Made by a program: the position numbers and the translations under genes. Below are positions 9,100 through 20,100 of a stretch of DNA of 30,880 nt, one piece after another (position 1 is the stretch's first letter; each line of letters opens with the position of its first letter). Origin of the DNA: Dicyema japonicum (lineage: Eukaryota > Dicyemida > Rhombozoa > Dicyemidae); NCBI GenBank assembly GCA_011109175.1, contig RDEW01000009.1, forward strand, positions 418,315 to 449,194, in the 5' to 3' direction. The notes beneath the pieces were generated by a model. That model made no database searches and had not been told where the DNA came from. It saw only the letters and a list, made by a program, of their open reading frames with translations.

Positions 9100-11065
9100 T
9101 TAGATGCGAGGATGGTTCTTCTCTCCGAAGAGGTAGAAAATCTTATCACGAAGATTGGTCCGGGTTCTCATGCTATACGACAGTTATTAACTCCGACCTT
9201 GCTAGATTGTAGAGGGCCGACCGTCCTCAGACACAGGATTTCGATGTTCACTGGAAGTCCCGGGTAGAAGAAAACTTCTTGTAGAATTATTGATAATTGA
9301 TTCGGTGATAAAAGCCAAGAATCCGACCCATCTCTAAGGAGAAAGTACCTAGAACGTAGTTGTGATAGGATCCTTTTTTTTTCTTTGTCGAGAGTAGTCT
9401 CCGAGTCATCCACCAATTGGAGGAGGTCATCCAGCAGTTCTTTCCAAACCAGTCTTCGGATAGTTTTAATAAAGGTGTGGTCGTGCATTGTCTGACTCGG
9501 TTTTATCGAAAAGTGATGAGGAATTTTAGCCAATTTACGAAACATGTGTTTTATGGTCTGAATTATCTTTCTGCAGTTCTTATGTGAGCCAGTTGAAGTG
9601 GTCGGACGGTGTGAATTTATTGCATTTAATAATTGTTCGAAGGGTTCCATTTTGGACTCTGAAGTTTTTGCATATTGGAGCCTGCAAGGGATGAGGCCAG
9701 GAGGGGCTCGCGTAGTTCAAGGTGGTTTTGATATATTTTTTGTAGATTATTCTGAAAGTTTCCTTGTCCTGGCAAAAATTTTCTTGTGTGCTTTTGCAAC
9801 AACGTGGTCCACGTGGAGGAGAATGCATGGCATTGGTCCAGGATTTTCGGTGTTTGAGATGAGATGACTTTTCCGAAGATTTTCAGGTCCACTTTGATGT
9901 TTAACTGACGTGTGTCGGTAGTGAATACACTGACACTGGACTTGGAGGGGGAGAGGTGATTGGTTAATAACCAAGAGTCTAAAGAATACAAATGTGTTTG
10001 GAGGCGGGGTGAGGCGGAGGTAATATTTCTATTCCGATCCGCAAGGATCATGTCATTCGCATAGGACAAGACTAACGTATTTTCCAGCTCGAATATGCTA
10101 GTCAGATGGAGGTAAACAAGCCGGAGAGAGGACAGATCCTTGTGGCACTCCGTTTGGGAGGTAGCGAGTATGAGATTTCTATGACAAAATAAAAGTACGT
10201 CCCATTTTGCCAGAGAAAAATGATTTCAGCAATCTCTTTGTGAATAGAGGAATACTCGATGTGGTTATCTTGTTGTAAACAACTTGCCTGCAGGTCCTGT
10301 CAAAGGCCTTAGAAATGTCAATGAAGCCAGACAGTTGAATCCATCCGCAATTAAGTCAGTTGACTTGGTTAAATGAGTTGAGGTTGAATGCTTGAGGCGG
10401 AAGCTGTGGGGAGAGTTGGACAGGTTTAGGTGAAGGTATATACAGTTGAGAATGTATCTTTCAAGGATCTTTGATACAACACAGAGGAGGGAAATTGATT
10501 GAAAAGATCCTGGGTCGTGCGGGTCCTTGTTAGGTTTAAGAGTTGGGATAATTGTCGATTGTTTCCATAACAGGCACAAATACTGAATTCAAGGACGTTT
10601 GGAAAATGTCCGTAAGGACCCGCAGTCTATATGGCCCAAGATTTTTTAGATTATATATGTATATTCCGCCTGGGCCTTTTATGGGGGAGTTTATATATTC
10701 ATTATCAGGGCATAGAGGGGGTTCAGTTTGCCGACATGGTTTGATTTATCTACATTTATCTGACAAAAATTAATCTAATGGGCCATTAGGTCGCCTGTTT
10801 ATTTTTGAAATGATTTAGTATGGTGACGTTTGTTTGTTCCAGATTTTGTTGGAGGTTGTATGCGTCTGTCCATTGTAATTACCAAATGTTTTTTGTTAAT
10901 TAATTCGGTTGGCTTAATCCAATGGTCCAGACGTGAGCCAAACTCTTTCAAACTCGACCTTTTGTTTTGGAGAATGTAATCGGAGATCGTCCGCTTAATG
11001 CTGCGTAGTCTGCAGGCTGAGTTGATGTCCCGGACGCTGCTCTTTTTTCTAGCGCGCCTCTCTAT
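9100..11065 (-). mobile_element. LINE C copy C2, Jockey-like, inter-domain region to C terminus
   Basis: On the minus strand: ISDYILQNKRSSLKEFGSRL, the linker before RT (about 10940-11000); KGPGGIYI (about 10680); WKQSTIIPTLKPNKDP and FQSISLLCVVSKILERYIL (10430-10560), the RT fingers; YAND in place of YADD at 10052-10063; NHLSPSKSSVSVF in the thumb; then a C-terminal region with FIKTIRRLVWKELLDDL to about 9165. Frames shift several times, so it is inactive. The endonuclease part is missing. About 31 bases inside it reappear in the 3' UTR of the SUV39H-like gene. Confidence 0.88.
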
Positions 11066-11129
11066 AATATTTTTTTAAATTAAAGAAATAATTTCACTTT
11101 TTTATTAGGCAACCAATAATTTAATTCGG

Positions 11130-11965
11130 TTTTCAACTACTCGATTAACCAGAATGTGATACCATTAGTATGGAAACAGGCACTAATACGTCCAATCCTA
11201 AAACCAGGAAGACCGAGAGATGACCCAGCGCCTTTTAGACCGGTGTCACTACTATGTTCCATGTCAAAACTCCTGAAGAGGCTTGTGCTCGGGAGAATAA
11301 AAGAATTTTTACCAGAAAGGCCTTTTCAACATGGATTCATAAATGAGAGATCAACGTTACATACTTGCAAACATTGACCGACTTCATTCGAGTCGGATTC
11401 ACAACCAAGCCGAGACACTTTAAAACAGTGCTCTGTTCGATTGACATACATAAAGCTTTTGACTCAGTCTCGGGGAAGAATCTATCGAGAAAAATATTTC
11501 AATCGGAAATTCAGGGAAGCTAAAGCTTTGAATCACTAACTTCCTAAGTAAACGAAGGGGATGTGTTTGCCTCGGAGGTCTGAAATCAATCTCACGGCTC
11601 CTCCCTAACGGAGTCTCTCAAGGATCTCCTTTATCCCCTGCTCTGTTTGACCTCTTTCTAGCTGATCTTCCGACTCTTGAATCTAGATAATGATGTTCTA
11701 CTTTCCTATGCAGATGATATTGTGTTGGCTTCGCGAGATCAGGACATCCAGAAGGCCACAGAATGATTAAAAATTAACCTGGACAGGCTTAATCCCTGAA
11801 TAATGGAAAACCGACTCGTGGTAAATGCAGAGAAGTCGTCTACGTCACTATTTACCTCTGACAAAAGATTGGGAAGGAAAACAGTCAACTCAAAGTTAAG
11901 CAAGGTCGATACCCTTTTCAACAGATGTCAAAGGAACTTGGGTGTGACAATTGATGTATGTCATG
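11130..11965 (+). mobile_element. LINE C copy C3, reverse transcriptase
   Basis: Plus strand: VWKQALIRPILKPGRPRDDP and FRPVSLLCSMSKLLKRLVL (11160-11300), QHGFINERST, then after a frame shift CSIDIHKAFDSVSG (about 11432-11475), YADDIVLASRDQD (about 11707-11745), and the thumb ENRLVVNAEKSSTSLFTSDKR ending LGVTIDVCHER at about 11975. At least three frame breaks. It abuts an oppositely oriented endonuclease fragment at about 11964. Confidence 0.87.
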
Positions 11966-12411
11966 AACGATGTTTCCAAAGATGCATATAGTTGCGACAG
12001 GGAGGAATAGAAGTCGTCTAGTTCGTCTCCATTGATTGATACTCTCACCGAAGTTGGTGCATACACATTAATAATGGAAATTATGGAATTGTTCCTTTCA
12101 CTGTATTTTAATTGTAAAACACATATTCTATCGCTCACCTCCACGTCTTGTGGATTCGATTGTTCAGTTCTTTTTGTATTGCAAATTCCATGCCGTAGTG
12201 TGGGCAATTCGAAGGGTGCAGAATCAGGCGGAAATCATTGTTGATTTCATCTAGTCCGCCTTTTTACTTTCGTTTCCTGTAAGCACGCCACGGTTACCTT
12301 GTACGATCCAAGATCCACGCATAAATTTCTTCTTTTAGTATCCGACTTTAATCCTCTTACATTGAACGAGCTAATAGTGAAAGATCCCGAAGAAAAGAAC
12401 GAAAAAGACAT
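11964..12411 (-). mobile_element. APE-type LINE endonuclease fragment
   Basis: From an ATG at 12411 the minus strand reads FTISSFNVRGLKSD, then VACLQETKV, then after a frame break HYGMEFAIQKEL, then VSDRICVLQLKYS and IINVYAPTSV. These are the ordered motifs of apurinic-like endonucleases at the start of LINE ORF2. Which LINE family it belonged to is not clear. It ends where the oppositely oriented LINE C3 begins, so one insertion cut the other or a rearrangement joined them. Confidence 0.85.
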
Positions 12412-12870
12412 GTGTGCAATATAGCCACGTCACCAGCTCAACCGATCTATTTAAATCCAAAGTTTATCTCAATTTTTCACGGAAATTACCAATTAAGACT
12501 ATTAATTAACCTAAATTCGTAAAAGTATTATTTATAACTGTAAAATTAGATATTTATTACATTTTAAAATGATCCCTCGATTCATTGAATCTGAAAAAGG
12601 TCAAAAAAATTAATTCTTAACGGATATACTTATTACAAAAACAACAAGAATAAAAATGTAGTATATTGGAAGTGCTTAGAGGAATAGCTCACAATATTTC
12701 TTTTTAAATATCCTGAATAAAATGATTTAATTGTTTTTTGACAAACATGACGATTTAGACGAATTGTTAATTAGACGAATTGTTTTAGATGAATTTTCTT
12801 TAGATGAATAGTTTTAGATGATTTTTCTTGCTACCATTGGGCTCAAATGTAATTTGACAACCAAAACATA
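12412..12870. repeat. AT-rich spacer with TTTAGATGAA tandem repeat
   Basis: No gene supported. At about 12745-12828 a unit close to TTTTAGATGAATTGT recurs about five times, some copies reading GACGAATTG. The rest is plain AT-rich sequence. Confidence 0.55.
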
Positions 12871-13110
12871 AGGAAAATGAAGATTCGAGTGGATACAACA
12901 ATAGCCTTGGACACGAAGGTACAAAATAATAAACCCGACATATTTGTGTTCGATAATATGAAGAATACAATAACTCCAATAGAAGTGGGAATCATATTCT
13001 AACAATCGCTAAAGAAAGATGAAGTGGGAATTCCGAACAACGATGAGTAGAAGGCTAAGAGTAACCCCTATCAACATAAAAATGGATTTGTAGGAAACTA
13101 ATATTGATGT
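12870..13110 (+). mobile_element. LINE B restriction-like endonuclease remnant
   Basis: Plus strand: RVDTTIALDTKVQNNKPDIF, then TITPIEVGI. The complete LINE B at 15574-17627 has RVDTTQLTDVKVQHNKPDIF followed by SEITLVEVGI, so the two are the same domain. K-P-D followed by an acidic residue is the REL-ENDO signature of R2-superclade LINEs. The rest of the element is gone. Confidence 0.75.
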
Positions 13111-13258
13111 TGGAATGATCTACAAAGGCTATTGAAAGTGCTTGAAGTATGAATGAACAAATTGAAAAAAGAAAAAACTCAACCCATGACTCCCCAAACT
13201 ATCTACACGAACAGCCTAAAAGTGTGAGTGGGGTAGCTTCAGGAACGTTAATTGACTA

Positions 13259-14511
13259 CAGTCCGACCTCGTTTCGAGGCACACCCCGGCGGTGGGGCAC
13301 CCCCGCTTTTTGGGGCATTTTTCATTTGGAGTCTATTTTCCAGCATTAATTTCCAAATTTGAGAATTTTCTGGGGCCCCAAACCGGGGCACCAGGAAGAG
13401 TTAACACTGAAGATGAGACTACTACAACATCAAAAAGACATAAATTATTTGATCACAAAGTATTTGAAATATTCCAGAAACTCAGAGAACATAATTTTCC
13501 AATATAACAATGACACCAAGAAAGTCATTTTTTAAAAGTGATGAACAACCATCTGGATACTAACAATCCAAAGAAAGAATTACAGTATTTCTATGTTGCA
13601 ATTATGTTGGTGAAAAACTTGAACCATTGATTATTGGGAAAAATAATAAACCTCGCTGTTTCAAAAATTTCGATGTTGATAATTTGTTGTTTTATATTCA
13701 GCTTCCAAAGTGCATGGATGACTGGGAACATTTTTAATAGCTGGTTATGCAAACTAAATGAGAAATTGGTTACTCAACAAAGAAAAATATTATTATTACT
13801 TGATGATGCAGGATGTCATAAATAACTATTGAATGTTCCAATATTGAATTCTTTTTTTTTGCCTAAAAATACGACACCCTATACACAGCCATTAGATATG
13901 GGGATCATAAAAATATTCAAAAACTATTACTCAATTTTTTAATCGAATTTTTGTCTTCAGGACATCGAAAGTTATCTAAAGATCGTCTTTAAAAACTAAA
14001 CCTTCGTCAGGTTGTAATGCTGGTTTCAAAAAGTTGGAATGAAGTAACAGAAATTTCAATCACAGATTGTTGGAAACAAATTGAAAAATCGTGATGTCTT
14101 AAATATTGATGATCGCCTAACTGATGAAATAATGACCGAAGCTTTAAATGAAATATTAACCGAGGCTGATGATGAAGAAACTATTGAATGCGACACTTTT
14201 ATCTATAATGGAGATATAACTGAAAACGAGGACGTGACTAAGAATCAAATTTTGGAAACTTTGAATACTCTGGAACAGAACATTTCCTGCATAACACTAA
14301 AGTCATTAAAAAATTCTACAAATTTCGATTGACAGTAATGAGAAACATCCGAAATGGTTACAAAATTGGAGAAAAAACAACCGATTACTTCGTTAAAGAG
14401 CGACTTGATAGATATTATTAATCATAAAATAAAATCTCTTACCTTTTTTTACATTTATATGGTTTAAAATAAAAGATTTTAGAATGGAAAAGTGTAACAG
14501 GGGTTACACTG
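13259..14511 (+). mobile_element. Tigger/pogo-like DDE transposon, decayed
   Basis: The transposase reads ITVFLCCNYVGEKLEPLIIG and RCFKNFDVDNL (about 13580-13690), AWMTGNIFNSWL (about 13715), KILLLLDDAGCH (13789-13824), LPKNTTPYTQPLDMGIIK (13859-13912), and a C-terminal part with ITDCWKQIEK (about 14057) and an acidic tail to 14332. This is the Tigger arrangement. Multiple frame breaks. TA-CAGTCCGACCTCGTTTCGAGG at 13257 resembles a pogo-type left end inserted at TA, and ...GTTACACTG-TA at 14502-14513 may be the right end; the ends match weakly, so the boundaries are tentative. Confidence 0.7.
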
Positions 14512-14536
14512 TATTATTGTTTCATTATTATCACAT

Positions 14537-14746
14537 GGTTTGACGAGTGACGCCGTCATCAGTGAATACTCACTGCGGAACTGGATTGTCTAGAAAGGAC
14601 ACTCACACAAGAAAAAGAAAAGAAGTGAAGATCATTCCTTGGTTCTACGATTAGTTAAAATTAACTGTTCTTTACTTAAATAAAGTGTGTGTCCTGCCTA
14701 TGCGGAGCTATAAAATACTATGGCTCTCGTGAAAAGGCTTTATATA
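14537..14746 (+). mobile_element. SINE copy 2, 5'-truncated, with target duplication
   Basis: A 210-bp insertion flanked by the perfect 11-bp duplication TATTATCACAT (14526-14536 and 14747-14757). It lacks the tRNA-like head and starts inside the region just before the core, then follows copy 1 with few differences through the LINE-like tail (14700-14739). 5' truncation with a target duplication is what target-primed reverse transcription leaves. Confidence 0.93.
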
Positions 14747-14759
14747 TATTATCACATTA

Positions 14760-15481
14760 ATAGTTTTTAATAATCTTACAATTTTTATAAAGTTATTGGC
14801 AACTATGTCACGTGTCACGTTGCGACAAAGTTAGTGCGGTGCTATGTGGCTACGTGAATTGAAGATTTTGTATTTGTTTTTCCTCTTCTCTTTTGTCTCT
14901 AGGAAGCTTGAATTGTTAGCGAACTTCATTGGTTCACCATCTCTGGTTGCGCCAGATATAATCTTAAATTAAATCCAAAAAAGACCATTAGTTAACAATT
15001 ATCCAGAGGAGTTCCCCTGGACGGCACTTCCTTCAATTCAGAGCATGCGAAGATTGCTGAGGGAGGCCAGGATAACCTAAATTTTTTCGTTGTCTCTGAC
15101 GGTGTATTTCTGGTTAAATAAAATTAATCTCCTTTTTAAAATGGACTGTGAAAACTATGAAAATGGATTTAAAACTACACTCTTTATAAGTTTTGTTCTA
15201 ATCTCACAGTTGTACATTCCGCTGATACCCTAGGTTTGACGCTATTGAATACTTCACCGAAAAACTGATCTTCTACAAGACTCATAATAATACTGTTCTT
15301 TAAGAGGAGTCATATCGCTCATCCCAGACAGGATACACACTTTATTTTTAAGCAAAGACCAGTAGTATTAAATATTCGAAGAGGAACCAAGGAAGCAGAA
15401 GTCCTTTATAGACAATCCTGTTCGGCAATGAGACTGATGAATATTGTGAAAGTATAAACTAATTTAAAAGTATAGGAAAAT
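14760..15481. other. Spacer with a probable LINE C 3' end
   Basis: No supported gene. At about 15005-15135 the plus strand has GAGGAGTTCCCCTGGACGGC and ends GACGGTGTATTTCTGGTTAAATAAAATTAAT, alignable with the LINE C 3' end at 2735-2890 (minus). The rest shows no motif. Confidence 0.4.
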
Positions 15482-15573
15482 AAATTATAATTTATTGAAC
15501 AACCTTTTATAATGAATATTAAAGAACATGCAAGTACTCATATTCAAAGTAAGGATTAATTGCTGTTTAATTT
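15482..15573. repeat. Left copy of direct repeat flanking LINE B (92 bp)
   Basis: Begins AAATTATAATTTATTGAACA and ends GCTGTTTAATTT. It matches 17628-17721 with four substitutions and a 2-base indel. Its position at the 3' end of a minus-strand LINE, with the partner at the LINE's 5' end, fits a long target-site duplication. Confidence 0.9.
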
Positions 15574-17627
15574 TAATTAAACAAAAACCAATAGTCAGAA
15601 TTAAATATTTAAACTTGATTGCATGTATTAATTTAATTTCTTTCGTTTTGAGCCATTCCTTGTCTCTCTAACTGCAATCTTTTGGTCACCATCACCAATA
15701 TGATCTTCACTCCAGCATTGTTGTTCTATGGGCACGATTCCGTCATCCTCTGCTTGTCGTAGAGACTTTCGTTGTAGGAAGTGAATGACTTCACTCTCTT
15801 GAAACTTCATCCCATGTCGCTGCTCCACTAACATGCTTTCAAGAGTTTTGTTTAACACAATAGATTTAATCTCGGAATTATATCCACATCCAAAACATCC
15901 ATATATAACTTGTAGAACTTACAATTCCCTCCCAAGTCAAAACAATAGGAATAACTTTCGCATTGTAAATTTGAGACAACTCTCCAACGAGGAGGTTGGC
16001 CGTCATATCAAGTTTTTCTACTTCAACCACCTTCAGCAATTCCTGAGAAGTGATTCCAACCTCTACTAAAGTAATCTCACTTGTCCTTTTATCAAACAAA
16101 TATGTCCGGCTTGTTATGTTGTACTTTGACATCCGTCAATTGCGTTGTATCGACTCTGATCTCAACATTCTCAGTTGTTACTATTGATTGGACTGCGTGA
16201 GTCTTCAGTTTCTTTGAATATGTGATTCCATATTTACGACACAGGTTAAAATGAATCATCTCACCACCTCATTGTGACGTCGTATGTAATCACTATTTAA
16301 CACCTTATTGCATCTCGTTGCCAAATGATCGACTGCTTTGTTTGGAAGATTTACAATGATTGCAATTCGATCCTTTTTCTTCAAAGAACAAATTTTGGTC
16401 TTGTAAAAGGCAATACAAGGCTTCGGCTCTTGGACTATTACTCCCTCGTAGCCATCCCGAAGATGATGCAATGTCAACAGTCGGGTCTTTTTTGAATAAC
16501 ATAGAATGAAGAGATTTACTGTTAATTTTCATCAATAACCATTCAATTTGAACTTGTTTAAGTTTCCGTACATCCATTGCAGAAAATTATCCCGCGATGT
16601 GTCCATATGTGTTTTCTTTAAATTGACAATCCGCAGAATTCAGCTTTCCTCAGACATACATTAGATTTTCTCCCAAATCATAGCGAAATTGAAACTACAT
16701 ACATCCACTTTTGAACACGATTGAAGTGAGTCCTCTCCCAAGTTTATCTCTTTATAAATAAAGCCTCTTTTTATTTGCAGGCTTTAAATGAAGTTTTATC
16801 TCATAAATAATACGTCGAACATCAACATCAAAATCCTCAAACTCATGTGGTTCAATGTTGATTTGTCCAATATAATAGTTGTAAAGTGACAGTGCGGATT
16901 CGTTATTGACTGCATCAAACTTTGTGCTTGCCAAACCTTTGATTCTTTTTCTAACTTCATCGGCAATCTTTTCTAAAATTTCCTGTTTTAGAGTGTTACT
17001 CCATTTATCCTCCAGCACTCCAAGGTATCGATAGTTTTCAGTTCCATCCAAATATTTTGCTTCCTTTGATAAACATTCAAAGTAGCCGACTTAATGTTTT
17101 TATTGAGTCCTGCTGATTCAAAAAATAATTCAATGTCGTGCATCATCTTAATAATCGTGGCCTCTTCCTGGGCAAATATTTTTAGATCATACATAAAAAG
17201 CAAATGGTTAGTGGCATAGGTAATCATCGATAGACTAGACTGGCTAATATGCATTGTTGAGTTTTAAATAGGAATTCATGACTGTCAAACGCTTTTTGGA
17301 CGTCTATCCATGCTGAATATAAAGAGTTGTCAAATTCTTGGTTAATACACTGATTTATTAGCACCCTGACACATTTTTCTTGTTCCTAGTTGTTTATCTG
17401 AGATTATTTGGAATGTGTCAACATAATCACTTAGTTTCTTATTGACACATTTTGTTATCAGTTTATACAAGTTCGGCATGCATGTAGTTGGTCGTAAATT
17501 TTTGATGCCTCACAATATTCCTTTTTGGTAAACGATATGTTATCCCAGTATGATCAATCCCCTGAAATACATTTTTCATTAACAACATCGACAATCACCT
17601 TATGAAAATACTCATGCAATGCATCAA
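15574..17627 (-). mobile_element. LINE B, R2-superclade, RT to restriction-like endonuclease
   Basis: 5'-truncated in the RT at about 17627 (LHEYFHKVIVDVV). Minus strand: MPNLYKLITKCVNKK (about 17440), AWIDVQKAFDS (about 17310), LLFMYDLKIFA in place of the YADD strand (about 17190), thumb (SLYNYYIGQINIEPHEFEDFD, about 16850-16890), SLHSMLFKKDP, then a cysteine/histidine domain (HLATRC ... YIRRHNEVVR, about 16260-16330), and the REL-ENDO motif NKPDIF ... LVEVGI (about 16055-16115), ending KRKKLN-stop at 15628. Frames shift several times. It is a distinct family from LINE A but of the same clade. The 92/94-bp repeats at both ends would be its target duplication. Confidence 0.88.
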
Positions 17628-17721
17628 AAATTATAATTTATTGAACAACCTGTTATAGTGAATATTAAAGAACATGTAAGTACTCTTATATTCAAAGTAA
17701 GGATTAACTGCTGTTTAATTT
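17628..17721. repeat. Right copy of direct repeat flanking LINE B (94 bp)
   Basis: Partner of 15482-15573. It ends 35 bp before the ATG at 17757, so it is part of the promoter or 5' UTR of the homeobox gene. Confidence 0.9.
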
Positions 17722-17756
17722 ATACCTTTAAATATAATTTAAACGTATATTTCGTA

Positions 17757-18467
17757 ATGAGTTCTGAAGATTTAATTAAAATGGAAATTAAAAAGTAGTT
17801 TTATATATAAATTAGTCATTTTTTATTCAAAGTTATTAATAAAATTTATGAAAAACTAAATTTAATAACAAGGGGGACTTTAGTGATGGATGATATCTCA
17901 GAAATTCAAATTTGTATGTTAGAAAGCTTTAAAAACAAAAAAGAAGGGAGTAAGGAAGTGGAAGAAGTGGTATTTATGAATATGTAATGGGTAGATAAAG
18001 TGTGCGATCGAATCACTGTGGAGTCAATTGTTGGAGTTTAAACTGATGAATGATTATATTAATAAGTTTAAAGACACGTATTCTAATTACTACAAATACG
18101 AATTAAAATCAAATATAGAAAAGATTAAAAGTATTAATAAATAATAAATATTAGTGCAAATATTAAAAAATGAAACATTTAAAGTATTTTTTTTAATTTA
18201 ATTAGGATTCAGAAATTACAGACAAATTAGAAAAAAGATGTTTATCAATCAAATCAACAAATATATTACGAAAATGGTTATATGAGAATGCTATGGTTTG
18301 TTTCACACTTATAACAGAACCCTTATCCAACTGAACAAGAAAAGGCTGAAATGGTTTACAAAACAAATCTAACACACGTGCAAATCAATAACTGGTTCAT
18401 CAATGCTCGTCGAAGGTCTCTCCCTCAAAATTACCAGAGAAAGTATAAACGAAAGGAATTTTATTGA
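17757..18467 (+). CDS. PKNOX/MEIS: MEINOX-TALE homeobox transcription factor (MEIS/PREP class), five mini-introns
   Basis: Exons 17757-17794, 17816-17969, 17995-18130, 18155-18183, 18206-18295, 18318-18467; introns of 21, 25, 24, 22 and 22 nt, all GT...AG and in phase; 198 residues. The MEINOX domain has an A half, [18 protein letters not shown], and a B half, [20 protein letters not shown], the latter only continuous across the second intron. The TALE homeodomain has [10 protein letters not shown], the loop NPYPTEQEK, and helix 3 [12 protein letters not shown] with the DNA-contacting W, F, N and R. In the family it acts with PBX in the nucleus. The homeodomain leans to PREP/PKNOX (TNLT...[10 protein letters not shown]). 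It is less than half the usual length: the linker and C-terminal region are nearly absent, ending KRKEFY-stop. ATTAAA at 18509-18514 could be a poly(A) signal. Confidence 0.93.
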
Positions 18468-18699
18468 TAATTACCTTCACTAGGCATCCTAATTTTATTT
18501 CATCTCACATTAAAAAATTCTCTTAACTTCTGTCTCTCTTTTTAGTTAAGTACTGACTTTGATGGTTTTCACTGTAGGTTTTGGGAGAGGCAAGGATGAT
18601 TTAGATTCGCACAACCGCCCTCAGAGTACTGGCAATCCTTGTTTAACCTCTGGGAAGGTCAAAACGTTAATGTATGATAATAAAACCCACAGATAATTG

Positions 18700-19480
18700 T
18701 GACTCGAGCGACAGGATTAACCACTATGCCATCTTATCGTAAGGGAAGTCAAGGATTTTTGATTCCCAGTGATCAATAAGGGGTGATTTGAGACATCCAG
18801 TAATTGTTGTGAGTGAGTTGTTTTGGATATTTTTTTGTCTATAGAATTGAGGTTAACCAACAAAGACATATATATTGTGGTTAGAATTAATTGTTGTGAT
18901 GGATAGGCCTTATTTGCTTTCACCTATTTAATAGCCTAACACAGCTTTCAGTATGCTGATTTTGCGAGAGGTTTTTGTGCATTTTTTTAATACGTGCTTC
19001 AAGGAAGTTATTTAAACTCAAAGTATATATGGGATATTTAGTGACAGGAAGTGTTTCTCCAAGAATAATTATAATGAGGTGAAAATTTACGATGGTTGGA
19101 TGTGAATAGAGTAACGTAGATTTCAACGGAGAAAGATGATTTACACAAACCAAATTTCAAGAGATTTCAAGTGGTATTGGACATTATTTTGTTGATTCCA
19201 CTCTCTTTGGATCCGATAATAAGGTCATCCGCATATGATGAAATCAGTGTCTTAGACGGAAGATCCCTTATAAATTGAACAAATCATAGGACCAGACGTA
19301 ACCTTGGGGTACTCCGTTTAAAAGGAATCGGGCCTTATTTTGGACCTACCAAGTCTGCCAGAAAGGAAATTTGTTAGCCAATTCTGAAGACGAGAAGGAA
19401 TTTGAGACGAAAGAATTTTTAGTAATAACCTCATGTGCCGTTAAGTAAATGACCTAGTCAGTTCAATTGATGGAATTATA
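18700..19480 (-). mobile_element. LINE C copy C4, reverse transcriptase fragment
   Basis: The minus strand has NGVPQGY (about 19300-19320), YADDLIIGS with YADD at 19224-19235, and the thumb start NHLSPLKSTLLYSHPTIVNF (19075-19145), the same order and wording as LINE C2. After that the frame is weak to about 18717. Stops and shifts make it inactive. Confidence 0.78.
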
Positions 19481-19739
19481 GTACGTTGGAAAGGATTGTA
19501 GTTGTATACTTAGTAAGGGTAGAGTGATGTGTAGATGTTTAGTATTGAGGGTGAAAACCATGTTGAGAATTCTAAAAAGGATGATAATCGTATTTTAATT
19601 TGAGTACAACACATTCAACAATTTACGTAGATATTATGGAAATAGGTTGGGTTTCAAGATCAGGATTATCTTTTATTTTTAAGCTCCTCACCCATGCTCA
19701 AGATAACCACACACTTATTTGTGTTAACTTCAATCAACA

Positions 19740-20079
19740 TAATTCTCATAAATCATTGAAAGGAAATTCTCCTCAGCTTCAGATGATAGCTAACCATATG
19801 GACCCTCTACTACACGTCCACCTTTGAATCTCACGACTATCTGTAATAGACACGATGAAAATATTGAATAACTGATCAACAAGCAATTTTTCCAGAAAGC
19901 CAGCAGATACGTTTCTTCCCCAATGTAGTTAAACTTTCATAAAATAGTAATTTGCGACCAAAATCGGAAATATTTCCAAATGGAGCATCACGAATATCGG
20001 AAAAAGAAACTTCGTCTAGAAAGTGTCGGGACAGACAGGTGTCAAAGATCATCAGGCATAGGAGAATGCTTATCCTCAT
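19740..20079 (-). CDS. Candidate small secreted protein, gene model incomplete
   Basis: From an ATG at 20079 the minus strand reads a hydrophobic signal-like start, MRISILLCLMIFDTCLS, then RHFLDEVSFSDIRDAPFG and DFGRKLLFYE. The uninterrupted frame ends at 19876. A 20-nt GT...AG candidate intron (GTTTAACTACATTGGGGAAG, 19921-19940) would switch to a longer hydrophobic frame ending FKGGRVVEGPY. I recognise no homologue. The signal peptide and short-intron context are the only support; chance open frame is possible. Confidence 0.3.
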
Positions 20080-20100
20080 AAGAGAAACTGTCTCATCCAC

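Noticed and set aside
14491-14510. A terminator hairpin (AGTGTAAC...GTTACACT)
   Set aside because: The palindrome is real but lies at the probable end of the Tigger-like element in a eukaryotic context; no transcription role can be supported.
19600-19827. A plus-strand gene of 75 residues
   Set aside because: No motif, low-complexity AT-rich composition, and it is opposite a slightly better minus-strand candidate.
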